From positions 186,001 through 250,000 of the forward strand of contig JACKQL020000007.1 of NCBI GenBank assembly GCA_018296165.2: a DNA stretch of 64,000 nt, written 5' to 3'. The notes under the pieces were generated by a model. It was not told the origin of the DNA and ran no database searches. It saw only the letters and a list, made by a program, of their open reading frames with translations. Position numbers and translations under genes: made by a program. The stretch is from Termitomyces sp. T153 (lineage: Eukaryota; Basidiomycota; Agaricomycetes; Agaricales; Lyophyllaceae). Of this stretch, positions 47,826-58,936 are shown in pieces. Every line of letters starts with the position of its first letter. Positions within the stretch are counted from its first letter, which is position 1.

Positions 47826-47837
47826 AATATCAAGACT
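47826..47837 (+). promoter_or_regulatory. Self-complementary primer-binding site of family A
   Basis: AATATCAAGACT begins one base after the LTR. It is the exact reverse complement of AGTCTTGATATT at 52253-52264 in the 3' LTR (one mismatch to the 5' LTR copy). The same pairing is seen in the minus-strand elements at 2766-2777/3463-3474 and 57928-57940/58490-58502, where it reaches 13 nt. Confidence 0.72.
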
Positions 47838-47970
47838 CTACCTTACCCCGTCCGTGATGCCCGCATTATCTCCACACACACGATCAAATAACTCCGATGT
47901 CTATGGTCTACCCGTGCCGGGGAACCCTTATGATTCATACGGCCCTGCCCAATTTGCCGAGGCACATTGA

Positions 47971-50433
47971 GTTGCGGATCCGACACCAAACATCCCCTCC
48001 GCTCCGGTTACTTTCATACAATGGCTCCCCCACGGACACCCTCCCCAACTCACACCCAACTCCCAACCCCTTGCGCAAACTGTCAAATCATCTTCCACCC
48101 CACTCTTACACTCTCCGCCAACTCCGCTCTCTCACACAAAGTTGGCCCCGACATCACCCAAAGAATAACATCCTAAAGCCAGGCGACCATCCGATCAAAC
48201 GAGTAACAAGGTCTCCGGCACCGCGCCAGCCCTCCGACCAACAATAATGCCAACCCGCTGCAGAACAGTCACCCACTGCGCGAGGATCGCCAGCTACGAA
48301 GAAACCACTGAGAACGCGCTTCCCCGAAGCCCGCCTGTGGATTCACTGGCCCACCAGCAACCCTGCAGACTGATGAACGCGACTAATCACCAACAACATC
48401 ACCGAACCCTATTATCGACCCACTCCAAGGAACTAAACCCTCCAACAACTAGCCTCGAAACCACCGAAATCAAGCTCGACCCAACAACCCCAACCACAGG
48501 ACAAGAACCTCAGACCTAGGCTATGCTCCAACCCCATGACCTGCTTCCGGACCTCGATCGATCGACCGTCACCTCCACCCAACAAATGAAGGGGCCCCGA
48601 CTCCCCCGACCCGACCCCGACAACCCTGGAACAAGACCAAAACATCCCCGAGCCTCTAGACGTTAATAAGGAGAACCACGGCACCCCACTCCCAACAAGG
48701 GACAACTCCAGACCACGCCGCTATTTCACCACCCTCCCCCACACAATCCGGGGCCCCCGACAATGAGGACCCTGGATGCCAAAACCCCCCCGCATGCCAC
48801 CCCTGAGCTTAAACTCCACCACCAGACTACGCCACCTCCCACGAAGGAATCCCCAGCATAGGAGCCACCCTGAACTAATTATAGGAAAAAGGACCCTATA
48901 CAAACTAGTTCCCTAAGTACTCTAAATTCGCTGACATGTTCATATAAGGGAGGGAGAAGCCCCACCATCATCCAGAAAACGACGATGGGCCGTTTAAGCG
49001 ACCCGACGACCCAAAGGGCACGCGCTCCGATAACCTCAAAGGACCTCCCCCACCCGGCTCGACGACCCAAACAACCCCGCACCAGCCTAAAACTGTCCCA
49101 CCCAGACCCCTCCAAACCCTTCAACACAGCTCCGGACCCTGGCGACACGACTCCAGGGCCTCCGCTCTGACCACGACATTTGACCAAGAAGACTCATGGC
49201 GCCAGCTCGACAATGATGCCCTGGTAGCCCCAACCCCGCGACAGAAATCACCACCCACTCCGAAACCCGCCCCTACACTGGAATATGTCCGCCCGAACAG
49301 GGACCACATCACCGGAGCCTCCAGAAAAGCGGGCAGTGCCTCTCCCCACTGCCACCCCCACACTTGCAACAATCTCCGGGCCGCTCCGGAACACGAATGA
49401 AGAGTAACCTTGACCCTGCCGCATCTCCCAGGGAAGCCCCACTCCAGTGCCTCCCTGCCGCCGACCTCCCCGCTGCCCCAACAACCATGAACAACCAACG
49501 AACCCCCACCAAGTGACCCTTGAGTCGACTCCAGAACCACCCACTTCCTCCCGATGAAGGAACCACCGACCCCCGAACCTCCGAACTTGAGGAAGTATCA
49601 GAAATACATAAGACCCCCTTTGTCCGCCTCGGGCTTACCTTTGGTCAGGAGAGCAATATCACGTAGATGATCCGGAACCCCAAATTTTGGCCCCGGACCC
49701 AAAGGAACTGGTTGGGACTGATCACCCCGCATCCTACCCCCTCGGTCATTGACCCCTCTGGAGCACACCAAAGCGCCACCCAAAGCATGCCCACCCACAG
49801 ACGCAACACTCCGGAACACGACCCCGACCCGGACCAACTATACTGCGAGGACGAACCTCGCCTCACTGAACCCCGCCAATGAAGAAGGCCCCGCCGCCCT
49901 CGCCACCAGTGCTGGCATAAGGGCCAGACCATGGGGAGACCCCCATTACCCCCCGCCAACCGCGCTGCCAAGACAACTAAAGCCCCGAACCCGTTGGGCA
50001 CCGTAAAAGATTTGAAGGCCCACCCTCCAATACCAACACGGCGCACGTCCCCTACACCCCCAGTCGGAATTTCCAAGAATCGAATTCAATGACACCGCCC
50101 GAAATGCCAGGAACCCCCACCGGAGAACTCCCACCACCCCCGCCGGACCTTGAGAGCCCTCCTGCGATGCCCCGCCCCGTCCTGACAAACCCCGGGACTA
50201 GCCAGCACAGATGGCACTAGCGGGCATAACCCCCGCCTCTGGACTCACTAGGGATTCAACTCCCTCTCACACCCCTGCGTGTTTCGCTTACTTCGCCCTC
50301 ATACAAAACTAAAATCTCACTTCACACGCCCAGGGACCAAGAAAGGACATGTTTGCGTACAAAAAATTATATATACAATAGGCGGGGGAAGCAGCAAGTC
50401 CGAGAGCAACAAGAAACAAGGCCCACACCCATC
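47971..50433. other. Internal region of non-autonomous element, no gene supported
   Basis: A 2.5-kb C-rich region shared in inverted form with 1-2700. Open frames exist on both strands but are composition-driven: they overlap each other, lack domains and are not kept in the other copy. The conservation of the DNA itself, not of a frame, suggests an RNA or packaging role, or simple shared descent. Confidence 0.6.
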
Positions 50434-51689
50434 TCACTCCCTCCCTGGACCCCCCGGCAATCCAACCCCCAGGTCGACCTCCATCTGGGCCCGCACCACC
50501 GCTAAGATCTCCGCCAACCCCGGCAATGCCTCCCCCGCATTGGCCGCCACCTCCCACCACAACCCCAGGGCCACCGCATTGCGCCGCCAATGCCCCACCA
50601 ACAACCTCTCCAATCGCGCCATCCCCTGCTGCAACTCCGGAGGCTGGACTGCGGACCCCTGCATCAACCCGTCCTGAATCGACGCGAACGCCGCGGAGGC
50701 ACTGTCCAAGAGGACCCGATGCTCCCGCACCCAGCCTAAACCCAGAAAATGAACCGTCAATAACAAACGGAGGTACGGGAGACAACTCACAAAGGATCCC
50801 CGCACAACCCGAGGTGGCCTCGTTGGCCAGCCAATCCTCCCTCCGCCTCACCACCTCCAGCTCCACCCACAACGCATCCCCCTCCGGAACTTGTCCCCGC
50901 CCCTCCGCTTCCCCCGCGGGCTGCCCCTCCACCTGCGCCAGACGCTCCCGCAAACCCCGCACCTCTAGTGCTTGCTCCGTCGCCACGCGCACCGAAGTAT
51001 TCCTCTCCCGCTCCATCACTTCCTTCTCCGTCTGCGCCGCGTCATGATCCTCCCTTGCCTGTCAGAGCTCACCCTCCCATACTGCCAACGACGTCGTCAA
51101 GGCCTCCACCTGCTTGTGAAGGAAGACCTCCGTGATCGAAGGAATCGGCGCGGGGGGACTCGACGACCGTTCCAAGGGGACGCCCGGGACAGGAGAAAAG
51201 AGGGAGGACTCTGGAGGCCCCGCCGACAACTCGCGCCCATGCGGTCTCTTGCTGGGTCCCGCCCCCGAGGGTGGGGAAGCTCGACGCTTCCCCCGAACCA
51301 TTGCCGAGGACGCCCCCTTCCCCTTTGGCAATGCGGGACAAAACTTGGTCCATTTCGGAACCCCCGGAAAATCCACTACCACTACCACGGACGACTCTAA
51401 GGGAGCCCCGTCAATCATCCGAAAAGAAAGGTCAACAACACTCACGACTCCGGTCCCTGACGCTACCCCGGCGCCAACGCTTGAACTCCTCACCCCCACT
51501 GTCGTACACCACCACCTCGTCCAAATCGGCAGGAGAGACTACTGGAATGCTGGGGGAAGACATGACAAAATTTGGGAAACCCCGGGGCACGCCCAAAGCT
51601 TTTAATTGATTGAGGAGGACCCTGACGAAACGGCGGCCGCGCTTCGACTTCGTCTCCCACGCTGCTATCACTCGCTGCGGATTGATCAA
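50434..51689 (-). pseudogene. Antisense spliced gene carried by the LTR element (coiled-coil protein, one stop)
   Basis: Three exons on the strand opposite to the element: 51689-51446, 51396-50791, 50735-50434. The introns of 49 and 55 nt are GTGAG...TTAG and GTGAG...TTTAG. Joined, they give 1152 nt, an exact multiple of three. The frame reads through ALGVPRGFPNFVMSSPSIPV, DLDEVVVYDSGGEEF, VVVDFPGVPKW and a basic/Pro-Ser region (KRPHGRE). A coiled-coil segment (VRVATEQALEVRGLRERLAQ) follows, then WVREHRVLLDSASAAFASIQ, LERLLVGHWRRNAVALGLWW and EVAANAGEALPGLAEILAVV. The only lesion is a TGA at 51064-51062, likely from CGA. The first in-frame Met is at 51563. An upstream exon across the 3' LTR edge is possible. 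I know similar multicopy proteins of unknown role in mushroom genomes but cannot assign a function. Confidence 0.72.
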
Positions 51690-51761
51690 TATTGCTCAGC
51701 TTTGACTCCCACACCCCGCCAATCCCCGTCCTGCCCCCGCGTCTCGAAGGGTCTCGACGCT

Positions 51762-51774
51762 GAAAGGGGGGTGA
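51762..51774 (+). promoter_or_regulatory. Polypurine tract of family A
   Basis: GAAAGGGGGGTGA just before the 3' LTR start TGTCACGACC is the expected plus-strand primer. Confidence 0.8.
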
Positions 51775-52935
51775 TGTCACGACCCATTCCCCAAAACCCC
51801 GCACATCATCCATCAACCCCCTGAACCCCCAAAGGGACCCCCAACGCTCCGCCGAACTTCCGCCCATGCCCCGCGCCTACTTCGGCTAACTCCAACGCCT
51901 CCCCGGCTAACTCCGACGGCCCCCTGGCCAACTTCGGTGCCTGCCCCGCAGCCACTGACACTTACCCTGGGCCTCCCGAACCCCGAGAACCACCCCCGCT
52001 GTTCCCGATCTTCGCCACCCATCATCAACTCAACACCCTGGTTCCTCTGACCTATTTCGGAGTATCACGACAACCTCGGGGCAACCCGCATTCTCCAATG
52101 ATCCCATCAACGTATCAGCGCGGCACAATCCTCAATCACAACCGACACCCGCCCCCTCTGTCGAGCTCCGCCAAGCCCCGCCGCCACAGCCGACGTACCC
52201 CGAAGTCCTCCGGTAGTCAGTATATAAGTCATCGAGTAACTCTTTGTACCCTAGTCTTGATATTGCTTAACGTTACCTATGGTCTGATTGTTTCCTTTTT
52301 GTGTTTTGTGTTTTGTGTCTCGTTTCCTTATCTCAGTCTCCCGGTCTTATCTCAGTCTCCCGGTCTCATCTCAGTCTCCTGGTCTTGTCTCGTTTCCATT
52401 TCGTTACCGTTCTTGTTATCGTTTCGTATCTCTATTTGAATCTACTCTTGTCCCATATCAACACCATCCCATTTTGTCTGACGCTGTCTTGGTGACTCCG
52501 TCCAATCAGTGTGTCCAAGTCTTCATCAACCTTAACAACCTCACGAACTCCGCGATTACAATTATGAACCCCGACACTCCTTTACCAGGTCCAAACCTAG
52601 CTCTTCACTCAGTCCCGGACTCCATCAGCTCCAAATGATCTCCCATCAAAACCCGGCTCTGCTCCCACTGATCACACAGCCGCCTCATCCTTCGCCTCCG
52701 CAAATCCCCCGTATGGCCTTCTGCCTGAACCCCGCCAAGACCGTCTCGTTTCCTCACAACCCGACTTCTCCGGGCCTCCCCGGATCTGTCTGGATCACAT
52801 CCCCCCAACTACCTGCATGAGCCACCATGGCCCGGAACGTCTTTGAGTGTTCAGTTACCAGTGCAAGGGGATCACGCCCGCCTAGTAAGGACTCGCCCAG
52901 TGCAGCTGAGCCCCCGAGGTCAGCGGAACCTGACA
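51775..52935 (+). repeat. Family A 3' LTR (1161 bp)
   Basis: TATA box at 52221-52228 and start motif AGTCTTGATATT at 52253-52264. The LTR ends TGACA at 52935, fused directly to minus-strand family A pol. Confidence 0.93.
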
Positions 52936-54073
52936 GTATCCCGGCGATAGCGTAGTCGGAGGCATCACATTCGAGCACGATCAGTAGGGTGGGGTTGAAA
53001 TGGCAGAGGACCGGAGCAGAGGTGAAGGCCTTCTTCAGGAGGAGGAATACACTCTGGCACTTGCTGTCCCAGTCCCAAGGGGTGTCCTTCCGTGTGAGTT
53101 GGTTGAGGGGTTTGGTGATCCTGGAGTAGTTGTTGATGAAGCGGCGATAGAAGTTAGCAAACCCCAAGAATGACTGTACCTCCTTGACGTTCCGTGGGGA
53201 GGGCCAGTTGAGTATTGCGTCGACCTTGGCGGGGTCCATGCGCACACCATTGGGGGTGACAATGACTCCAAGATATTCAACTTCCGTTGTGTGGAAGGAG
53301 CACTTCTTGGGTTTAGCGTGAAGGTGATATTCTCGGAGTCATTCCAAGACATGGCAGACGTGCTCCGAATGCTCCGCCGGCAAATTCGAGTAGATCAGGA
53401 TATTGTCCAAATATACAATGACAAAAACATCGTTCATGTCGTGGAAGATGTTGTTCATGAAGTACTGGAAGGTGGCAGGGGAGTTAGTCATTCCAAAGGG
53501 CATTACAAGGTACTCAAAGAGGCCATAGCGGGTGTGAAAGGCAGTCTTCCACTCATGTCCCGGGGCGATCCGGACATTGTTGTAGCTGGAACGGAGGTCG
53601 ATTTTTGTGTAAATCTTGGCGCTGCAAAAACAATCAACAAGGTCTCCGATTAAGGGGAGGGGGTACCGGTTCTTTTTGGTGACTTTGTTGAGTCCCCAAT
53701 AGTCCACACAGAGTCGGAGGGATCCGTCTTTTTTCTTGGCAAACAGAACTGGGGCGCCAGCTGCAGAGATTGAGGGGCGTATGAAACCTTTGCTGAGCAT
53801 GTCGTCGAGGTATTCCTTCAGGGCCTGGAGCTCAATTTTGGACATGTTGTAGATCATGCCAAATGGGGGTGAGGTACCTTCTTTGAGGTTGATCTTGTGG
53901 TCATAGGAGCAGTGCGGAGGGAGTTCCTTGGCACTTCCTTCGGAGAACATGTCAGCAAACTCATGATACTCCGGGGGAACTACTTTGGATAGGATCTGTT
54001 CCTCCGTCTTGCTTTCTGGCGTGGTAGTCCCTGCACGGAGGTATTCCTTGGGTAGGGCTGGTGTGACTTGCAA
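52936..54073 (-). pseudogene. Family A reverse transcriptase and N-terminal RNase H (E1)
   Basis: The minus-strand frame 54073-53339 starts in the protease-RT linker and reads [120 protein letters not shown] and [19 protein letters not shown]. The catalytic site at 53402-53413 is YLDN. After a stop come YLGVIVTPNGVRMDPAKVDA and FLGFANFYRRFINNYSRITK, then RNase H start LIVLECDASDYAIAGIL. The gene is cut there by the LTR at 52935. In an intact element integrase would follow. Confidence 0.92.
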
Positions 54074-54094
54074 CTGGAAGGCGGGGGTGCCTTC

Positions 54095-55230
54095 TCATAG
54101 GAGGCGTGCAAAGGGGACGGCACCAATGATTTTAATGTCGAGGTCTCCGGGGTCAATGGGGTTGGGTACTGTAGGTGTAACAGTTGGGTCTGGAGTGACG
54201 TTGGGGTTGGTCGGGGGCTTTGGGCGTTGCTGGTTGGGGTAGCGCAGGCCCTTATATTGATTTCGGGGTATGTTGGGGGGCAGCCGTTGTAATTTGTCCA
54301 AGGGTGATCGAGACGGAGTTGTGCTTCTTTCTCTGTCAGGGTTGGTGTCGGGGGTTGGGGAATCCTGAGTTGTTCCGGAGGTGATGGTGTCAGGGTGGGG
54401 AACATTGAGATCAGAGATAGACTGGAGGCGGAGGTGGATGGCGGCCGCTAAGCTTGCTTTGGGGCCGGGGAATTGCATGGTGAGGTTCTTCCAGTTGATG
54501 TTGGGATTGATGTCTTGCAGCCACAGGAGTCTAAGCACAATCAGGGTTGACGGGGGTAGTTGGGTAACGAGGAGTCGGGCCTGGAATTGCAGGTCGTTAT
54601 CGAGGGTGAGGGTGTTGTCATGGTACTGCATGATTCTTGTCGTGGCGGGGCTCCCGTCGAAGAGTTGGAGCTCAAGGGGTTTGTTGAGGTCATTGCGTCG
54701 GAGATCGAGTTGGTTGCTGACAAAGACACTGGAGGCACCACTGTCTACGAGGGCAGGGAGTACCTTGAGTGAGCTGCCAAGTCGGACATAGATGACGAAC
54801 GACTGTGCAGACCTAGAGCGAAGTTGCGGAGGGGTCCGGGGTTGGTCAATCGTGGTCTCGGAGTTCTTGGAGGGGGGTGAGACATCGAAGAGTACCAGCC
54901 CGGAGTTGGTGGGGTTGTCCCAGTCGAGGCGGAGGGTGAGACTGGGCCAATCAATGCGGGGATTGGTGGAGTGGAGCCATGAGAACCCTAAGACAACGGG
55001 GGCGGAAGGGTGTAATTTTGTGACGAGTAGTTGGAGTTCTTGCTGTTGTCCGTTGGCAAAGGTCATGGTTGTTTCTAGACAATGAGTGATGTCTCCCGCT
55101 GGGGTAGAGTCTCCATCAAAGAGTTTGAGGGGGATTGGGGCAGGGAGGCGACAGAGAGGTTGTGGGGCGAGCGCCGCCAGGGATTCGTCAACGAAGTTAT
55201 TGGTGGCGCCACTGTTGACTAGTGTGGGGA
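54095..55230 (-). pseudogene. Tandem retropepsin-like domains of family A (E1)
   Basis: Two protease-like units follow each other. Unit 1 has the active-site strand LVNSGATNNFVDESLAAL (around 55190-55225) with Asn for Asp, and its second half LLVTKLHPSAPVVLGFSWLH, NPRIDWPSLTLRLDW. Unit 2 has LPALVDSGASSVFVSNQLDL (around 54720-54750) with a normal Asp-Ser-Gly, and its second half LLVTQLPPSTLIVLRLLWLQ, INPNINWKNLTM. Both therefore contain the D-S-G loop and the LG-x-x-W-L ... N-P-x-I-D-W block about 90 residues apart. The clean frame 55066-54095 spans the end of unit 1 to a Pro-rich linker. A single retropepsin unit is the norm. Confidence 0.8.
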
Positions 55231-55399
55231 TGGGTTTGTTGGTGAAGGGGAGAGTGGTGCGGAGGAGGAGGTTTGTGGACGAGTGGGAGGGGAGGTGTGC
55301 TGGGGGGTTATCTGGGGCGAGTACTGTTGCGCGGAGGAGTGTGGCTGGGGCGGAGAAGACGTCGGGGTATGGTCCGCGGTCTAGTGCGTCTTCCAGACC

Positions 55400-57908
55400 T
55401 AAACCGCCAACTCGTTTTCTGTGAACTGGTAGTTACAGTCCTCTCCATTGATCGTCCACACGGTGCATCCCATCACCTGTCATTTAGGACAACTGCGAAT
55501 AAAGTGTCCCTGCTCACCACATAGGATGCATGTGCCCTCCTTCCGTTGTTTCTCCTGCATTTCCTCCGGCACGTTGATCCACAGGCTGTCATGGATTCTG
55601 TTTGCACATAGGGCTTCTTGATTGTCGGTGGGGTCCGGGATGTCGTCATGGTCATCAGGGTTGGTATCCAGGGGTACTGGGGCATCATGGAGGTTGGCGG
55701 CATTGAGCTGGGCAGGTGGGCACTGCCCCGGGGGTCGGTTGGTGTTAGGGACTCCTCAGCCCGGAGGGAAGCGGGGTGTGGGGTTGGCGGGGTTGGCGGG
55801 GATTGAGGATCAAATGCCATTGGTTGCTCTGGCCTGCCAGTTGGTGTTACCGGAGGTGTTCCAAGAGGTCCGGGGCACCGTGTTTTTGCTGCGGTCTTCC
55901 CAGTAACATTGGTCGACCTGGGTAACGAGCGCCTTGTACCCATTGTAGGTGGTTTGCTTGGGTGTGAGGTGAAGGACATCCTTGATCCGTTGGGGTAGGG
56001 CACAATGGAGGGCAAACCAGAGGGCGTTGTAATTCCAGCCGGTCTTGTAGGCCTCTCATTCAAATTGTACGATAAAGGTCATGAAGCGTTTGTTGTTGCG
56101 CATTTAGAGGTTGAAGAGATTTTCCTCTGCCTCTGCTACAGTGTCAAAGATGCCAAACTTACTCGAGAACTCTTGGGTGAAAGCAAGCCAATTGGAGAGT
56201 ACAGGATTGTTTGGGTTGAACTGGAGTAGCACGGTGTAGTGGTTGAAGGCGATGCCCTGTAAGTATGATGCGGTGAAGGCTACTTGTGAGCTCTCAAGCT
56301 GAAAGGTGATGGGCTTAGCTTGGAACATAGTTAAACACTGAGTCAGGAAGATTCGCCACTTCTGAGGGTCGTGGCCAGTGAAGGGTTTGGGCTTCTGGAT
56401 GTCGAGTTTACCCTCCTGGGCCAGTGCGTCGCGGGTATTGTCCTGTGAATTTTGAGTTCGAAGTGGGGGTCCAGCATTGTAGTAGTAGTAGTAGTGATTT
56501 CTGTTTCCGTGCTGGGGGGGAAAGTTGTCCATTGCTGGGCCCCATCCTCCAGGGGGTCCGCCATTGGGTGGTCCTCCACCAGGGTTTTGACCCACGCTAC
56601 CCGGGGTGGGCCCTGAGGCCCATCGAGGGGGAGGGGGTCCTCCAGGGGTTGGGGGTCCGAAATAGTTGGCATCAGTGGGGGGATTAGGCATCGGGGCGGG
56701 CGGGGGACAAGAGGGGTTGGCAGAAAAAGGGGGTTAGGGCGCCCTGGGGCCCATGGGCTGTTGCGGGGCACTGGGGCATTGGGATGGGGTGGAGGGGCAT
56801 TGATACGAGAGGCGCGGAGATTGAAGTGGGGGGGTTAGTCTCATTGAGGTCCGTTGCGTGGGGCATGTTCATTGGCGGGGTTGCCCGGCTCATCAATATA
56901 GGAGAGGGTCCGGTTGTCGTCATTGACGCATAGGGGCGGTCATTGGGAACGGAGTTCGGGAGCAGCAGGTTGGTCCCAGGTTTGGAAGGTGCTGGGCATG
57001 GAGCTGGCCCGGGGCCGGGTGGAGAGAGCCAAGGTGTGGGCAGTGGGTTGGTCGAACAACCCCCCCGTGGAGTTGAGGTTCCTCAAGATGCTGGAGGCCG
57101 CGTTGAGTTCTTCCTGCTGATGGGGAACGGAAGATGGGGCTTTGTTTTGTGTTCTGATGGGTTCCTCGCGTTGCACGTGGAAGGAGCGGGTGGGATCCAG
57201 AGGGTCTTTGAAGGGGCGCGGGTTTGGGCTAGTGTGGATTTCTTTGACCAAGGTGCAGAGCTCGTTCCATAAGTTATCATCAATGCCCAGGGTGCCTTGC
57301 GTATTCTCCGGGAGGTTCCCTTGCAGGTAGTGTTTGTGGAAGTTGAGGAGTTGATCCGCCCAGACCTCTGGAGTTGCGGAGGCATTGGAGTAGCCTAGGT
57401 TGGTGAGGAGGGTGTGGGTACGCCTTGCGAATTCCACGGGGGACAGGCGGAGGAAGCGGAGGACTTTGTTGCGTTACTGGGCGTAGGCTTTGACCCTTTG
57501 CTGCCTAGGAGAAGGAGGAGTTTGAGTGGCAAATGGTGGGTGGGGGGGGGAATAGTTATCCATGGGCTCCGGAGGGACTGGGGCTGCAGCAGGGATTGGA
57601 TATGCATAGTAATGGGTGGGGGGAAGGTAGGCGGGGTTGGGGGGTGCTGCGGAGTATCCTCCAGGATTGATACAGGGATTATTGCCATTGGCATGGAATG
57701 CGGGAGGGCGGCGCCAGCCCAGGGGTATTCCCTGGCTGATGGAGGGGGCGTAGAATGCCTGGTTGGGGTCAGGGGTCCAGTGACAGGGCACGTACTGATC
57801 CGCGAAGGGACCTGGGTAGAAGGGGGCATAGGGATTTTCCAGTAGGGATCGGCCATAGGCATCGGTTGGGTAACTAACGGGGTTGTATGCGGGGTTAAAC
57901 GCAGACAT
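55400..57908 (-). pseudogene. Family A gag (E1): Pro/Tyr-rich N-terminus, capsid domain, CCHC knuckle
   Basis: It starts at 57908 with MSAFNPAYNPVSYPTDAYGR, a Pro/Tyr-rich segment (NPAYLPPTHYYAYPIPAAAP). A helical part follows (SPVEFARRTHTLLTNLGYSN; ELNAASSILRNLNSTGGLF). 56691-56104 has a Gly/Pro-rich stretch, a run of five Tyr, and the retrotransposon gag domain (DPQKWRIFLTQCLTMFQ, LSNWLAFTQEFSSKFGIFD). A second capsid part follows (PQRIKDVLHLTPKQTTYNGY). The knuckle CILCGEQGHFIRSCP lies at about 55482-55530. Stops at 57472 (CAG to TAG), 56104 and a few later sites break it. Confidence 0.87.
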
Positions 57909-57940
57909 TGAGAATGGAGTAAGGGGGAGTCTTGATATTA

Positions 57941-58936
57941 TGTCAGGTTCCGCTGATGACGGGGGCTCAGTACACTGGCAAGTCCTTACTAGGTGGACGT
58001 GATGTCCTGCACTTATAACCAGGTGCCTGGAGTTGGAGCGGAGGTGGGAAGGCTTGCGAGGGGGTTCTAGAGAAAACAGCCCAAGCAAGTCCTGAATGGC
58101 CTGGAGAAGTCTAAGACTGAAGGTATTGGTCGTTGACCCAGGGCGAGTGTTGGGGCTAGTTTGTGAGCGCGCAAATAGATTGTGGGGTGAGCGGGGCTTC
58201 TCAAGTGATGGGGGCAGGGCTGGAGTTGGATAGGGGGTTACCTGGGCTTGATGGGTCCTGGGGCCAAGTGGGGAGTGAGGGTCGGAGTTGTCGTAAGAAT
58301 GTTTGGGTCGTGGCGCGTGCACGGAGTTTGTACTGATGTAGGGAGCAAGAGGAACTTAGAAGAACAAAGGAAATATGTACAGTCAAGACGAGACAGAGAC
58401 GAGACAAGACTGAGGAGAAAGATAGATTCGAAACTTAAAAACAGAAACAGAGACAAGACGAGAGACAAAACATAGGAAACCGGTAAATGTAATATCAAGA
58501 CTAAAGTTTGAGGAGTTATTCTACAACTTATATACTGACTACTGGGTACCCCGGAGGGCGGTGGATATGGCAGCGGGAGTCGACGGAGCTGTGCAGAGTC
58601 GACGGGTGTCGGGTACAATCCAAGGGCGGGCTGTGGCGGTATTCTGATGGGATCAGTTGGGGGTGTGGGCCCCTCTGAGGACATCGTGATACTCTGGGAT
58701 GGGTCAGGTAAACTAGGGTAGGGGGTCAGGAACATATGACATGGCCAGGAATGGTGGGGGAGGGTTTCAGGGGGAGTGTTGATGGCTATGGAGAGGGTGT
58801 TGGAGTTGCCGTCGGGGTTTGCCAGAGAAGCGTCAGAGTTATCCAGTGTGGGTGCGAAAGTGTGGGCGGGGTTCAGGGGAGTTAGATGGGAACTTGGGAG
58901 GGGTTGGGAACAGTGTCTAGGGAGTGGGTCGTGACA
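57941..58936 (-). repeat. Family A 5' LTR (E1, 996 bp)
   Basis: On the minus strand TGTCACGACCCACTCCC to GGAACCTGACA. TATA block AGTCAGTATATAAG at about 58523-58536, start motif AGTCTTGATATTA at 58490-58502, complementary over 13 nt to the primer-binding site. It ends at 58936 against E2. Related to but distinct in sequence from the 1161-bp LTRs. Confidence 0.92.

Larger units (their letters stand above)
46664..52935 (+). mobile_element. Non-autonomous family A LTR element (large, no pol), well preserved
   Basis: Two 1161-bp LTRs (46664-47824 and 51775-52935) begin TGTCACGACCC and end AACCTGACA. Between them are a primer-binding site (47826-47837), a polypurine tract (51762-51774) and only a 37-codon gag start (47857-47970) that resembles the gag start of the autonomous elements (VYGLPVPGNPYDSYG against AYGRSLLENPYAPFY). 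No protease, RT or integrase is present, so movement would need family A proteins in trans. 47971-50433 has no supported coding sequence; 50434-51689 carries an antisense spliced gene. CpG is abundant, unlike in the decayed elements, so it appears young. The flanks gtgtt and gtatc do not match. Confidence 0.9.
52936..58936 (-). mobile_element. Autonomous-type family A gypsy element (E1), 3' part missing
   Basis: On the minus strand: LTR 58936-57941, primer-binding site, gag, two protease-like domains, RT and the first part of RNase H, then a sharp end at 52936 where the other element's LTR begins. Integrase and 3' LTR are absent from the window. It lies inside E2: E2 sequence stops at 58937 within its own pol. 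Gag and pol carry a few stops, but the element is less decayed than family B here. Confidence 0.9.
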
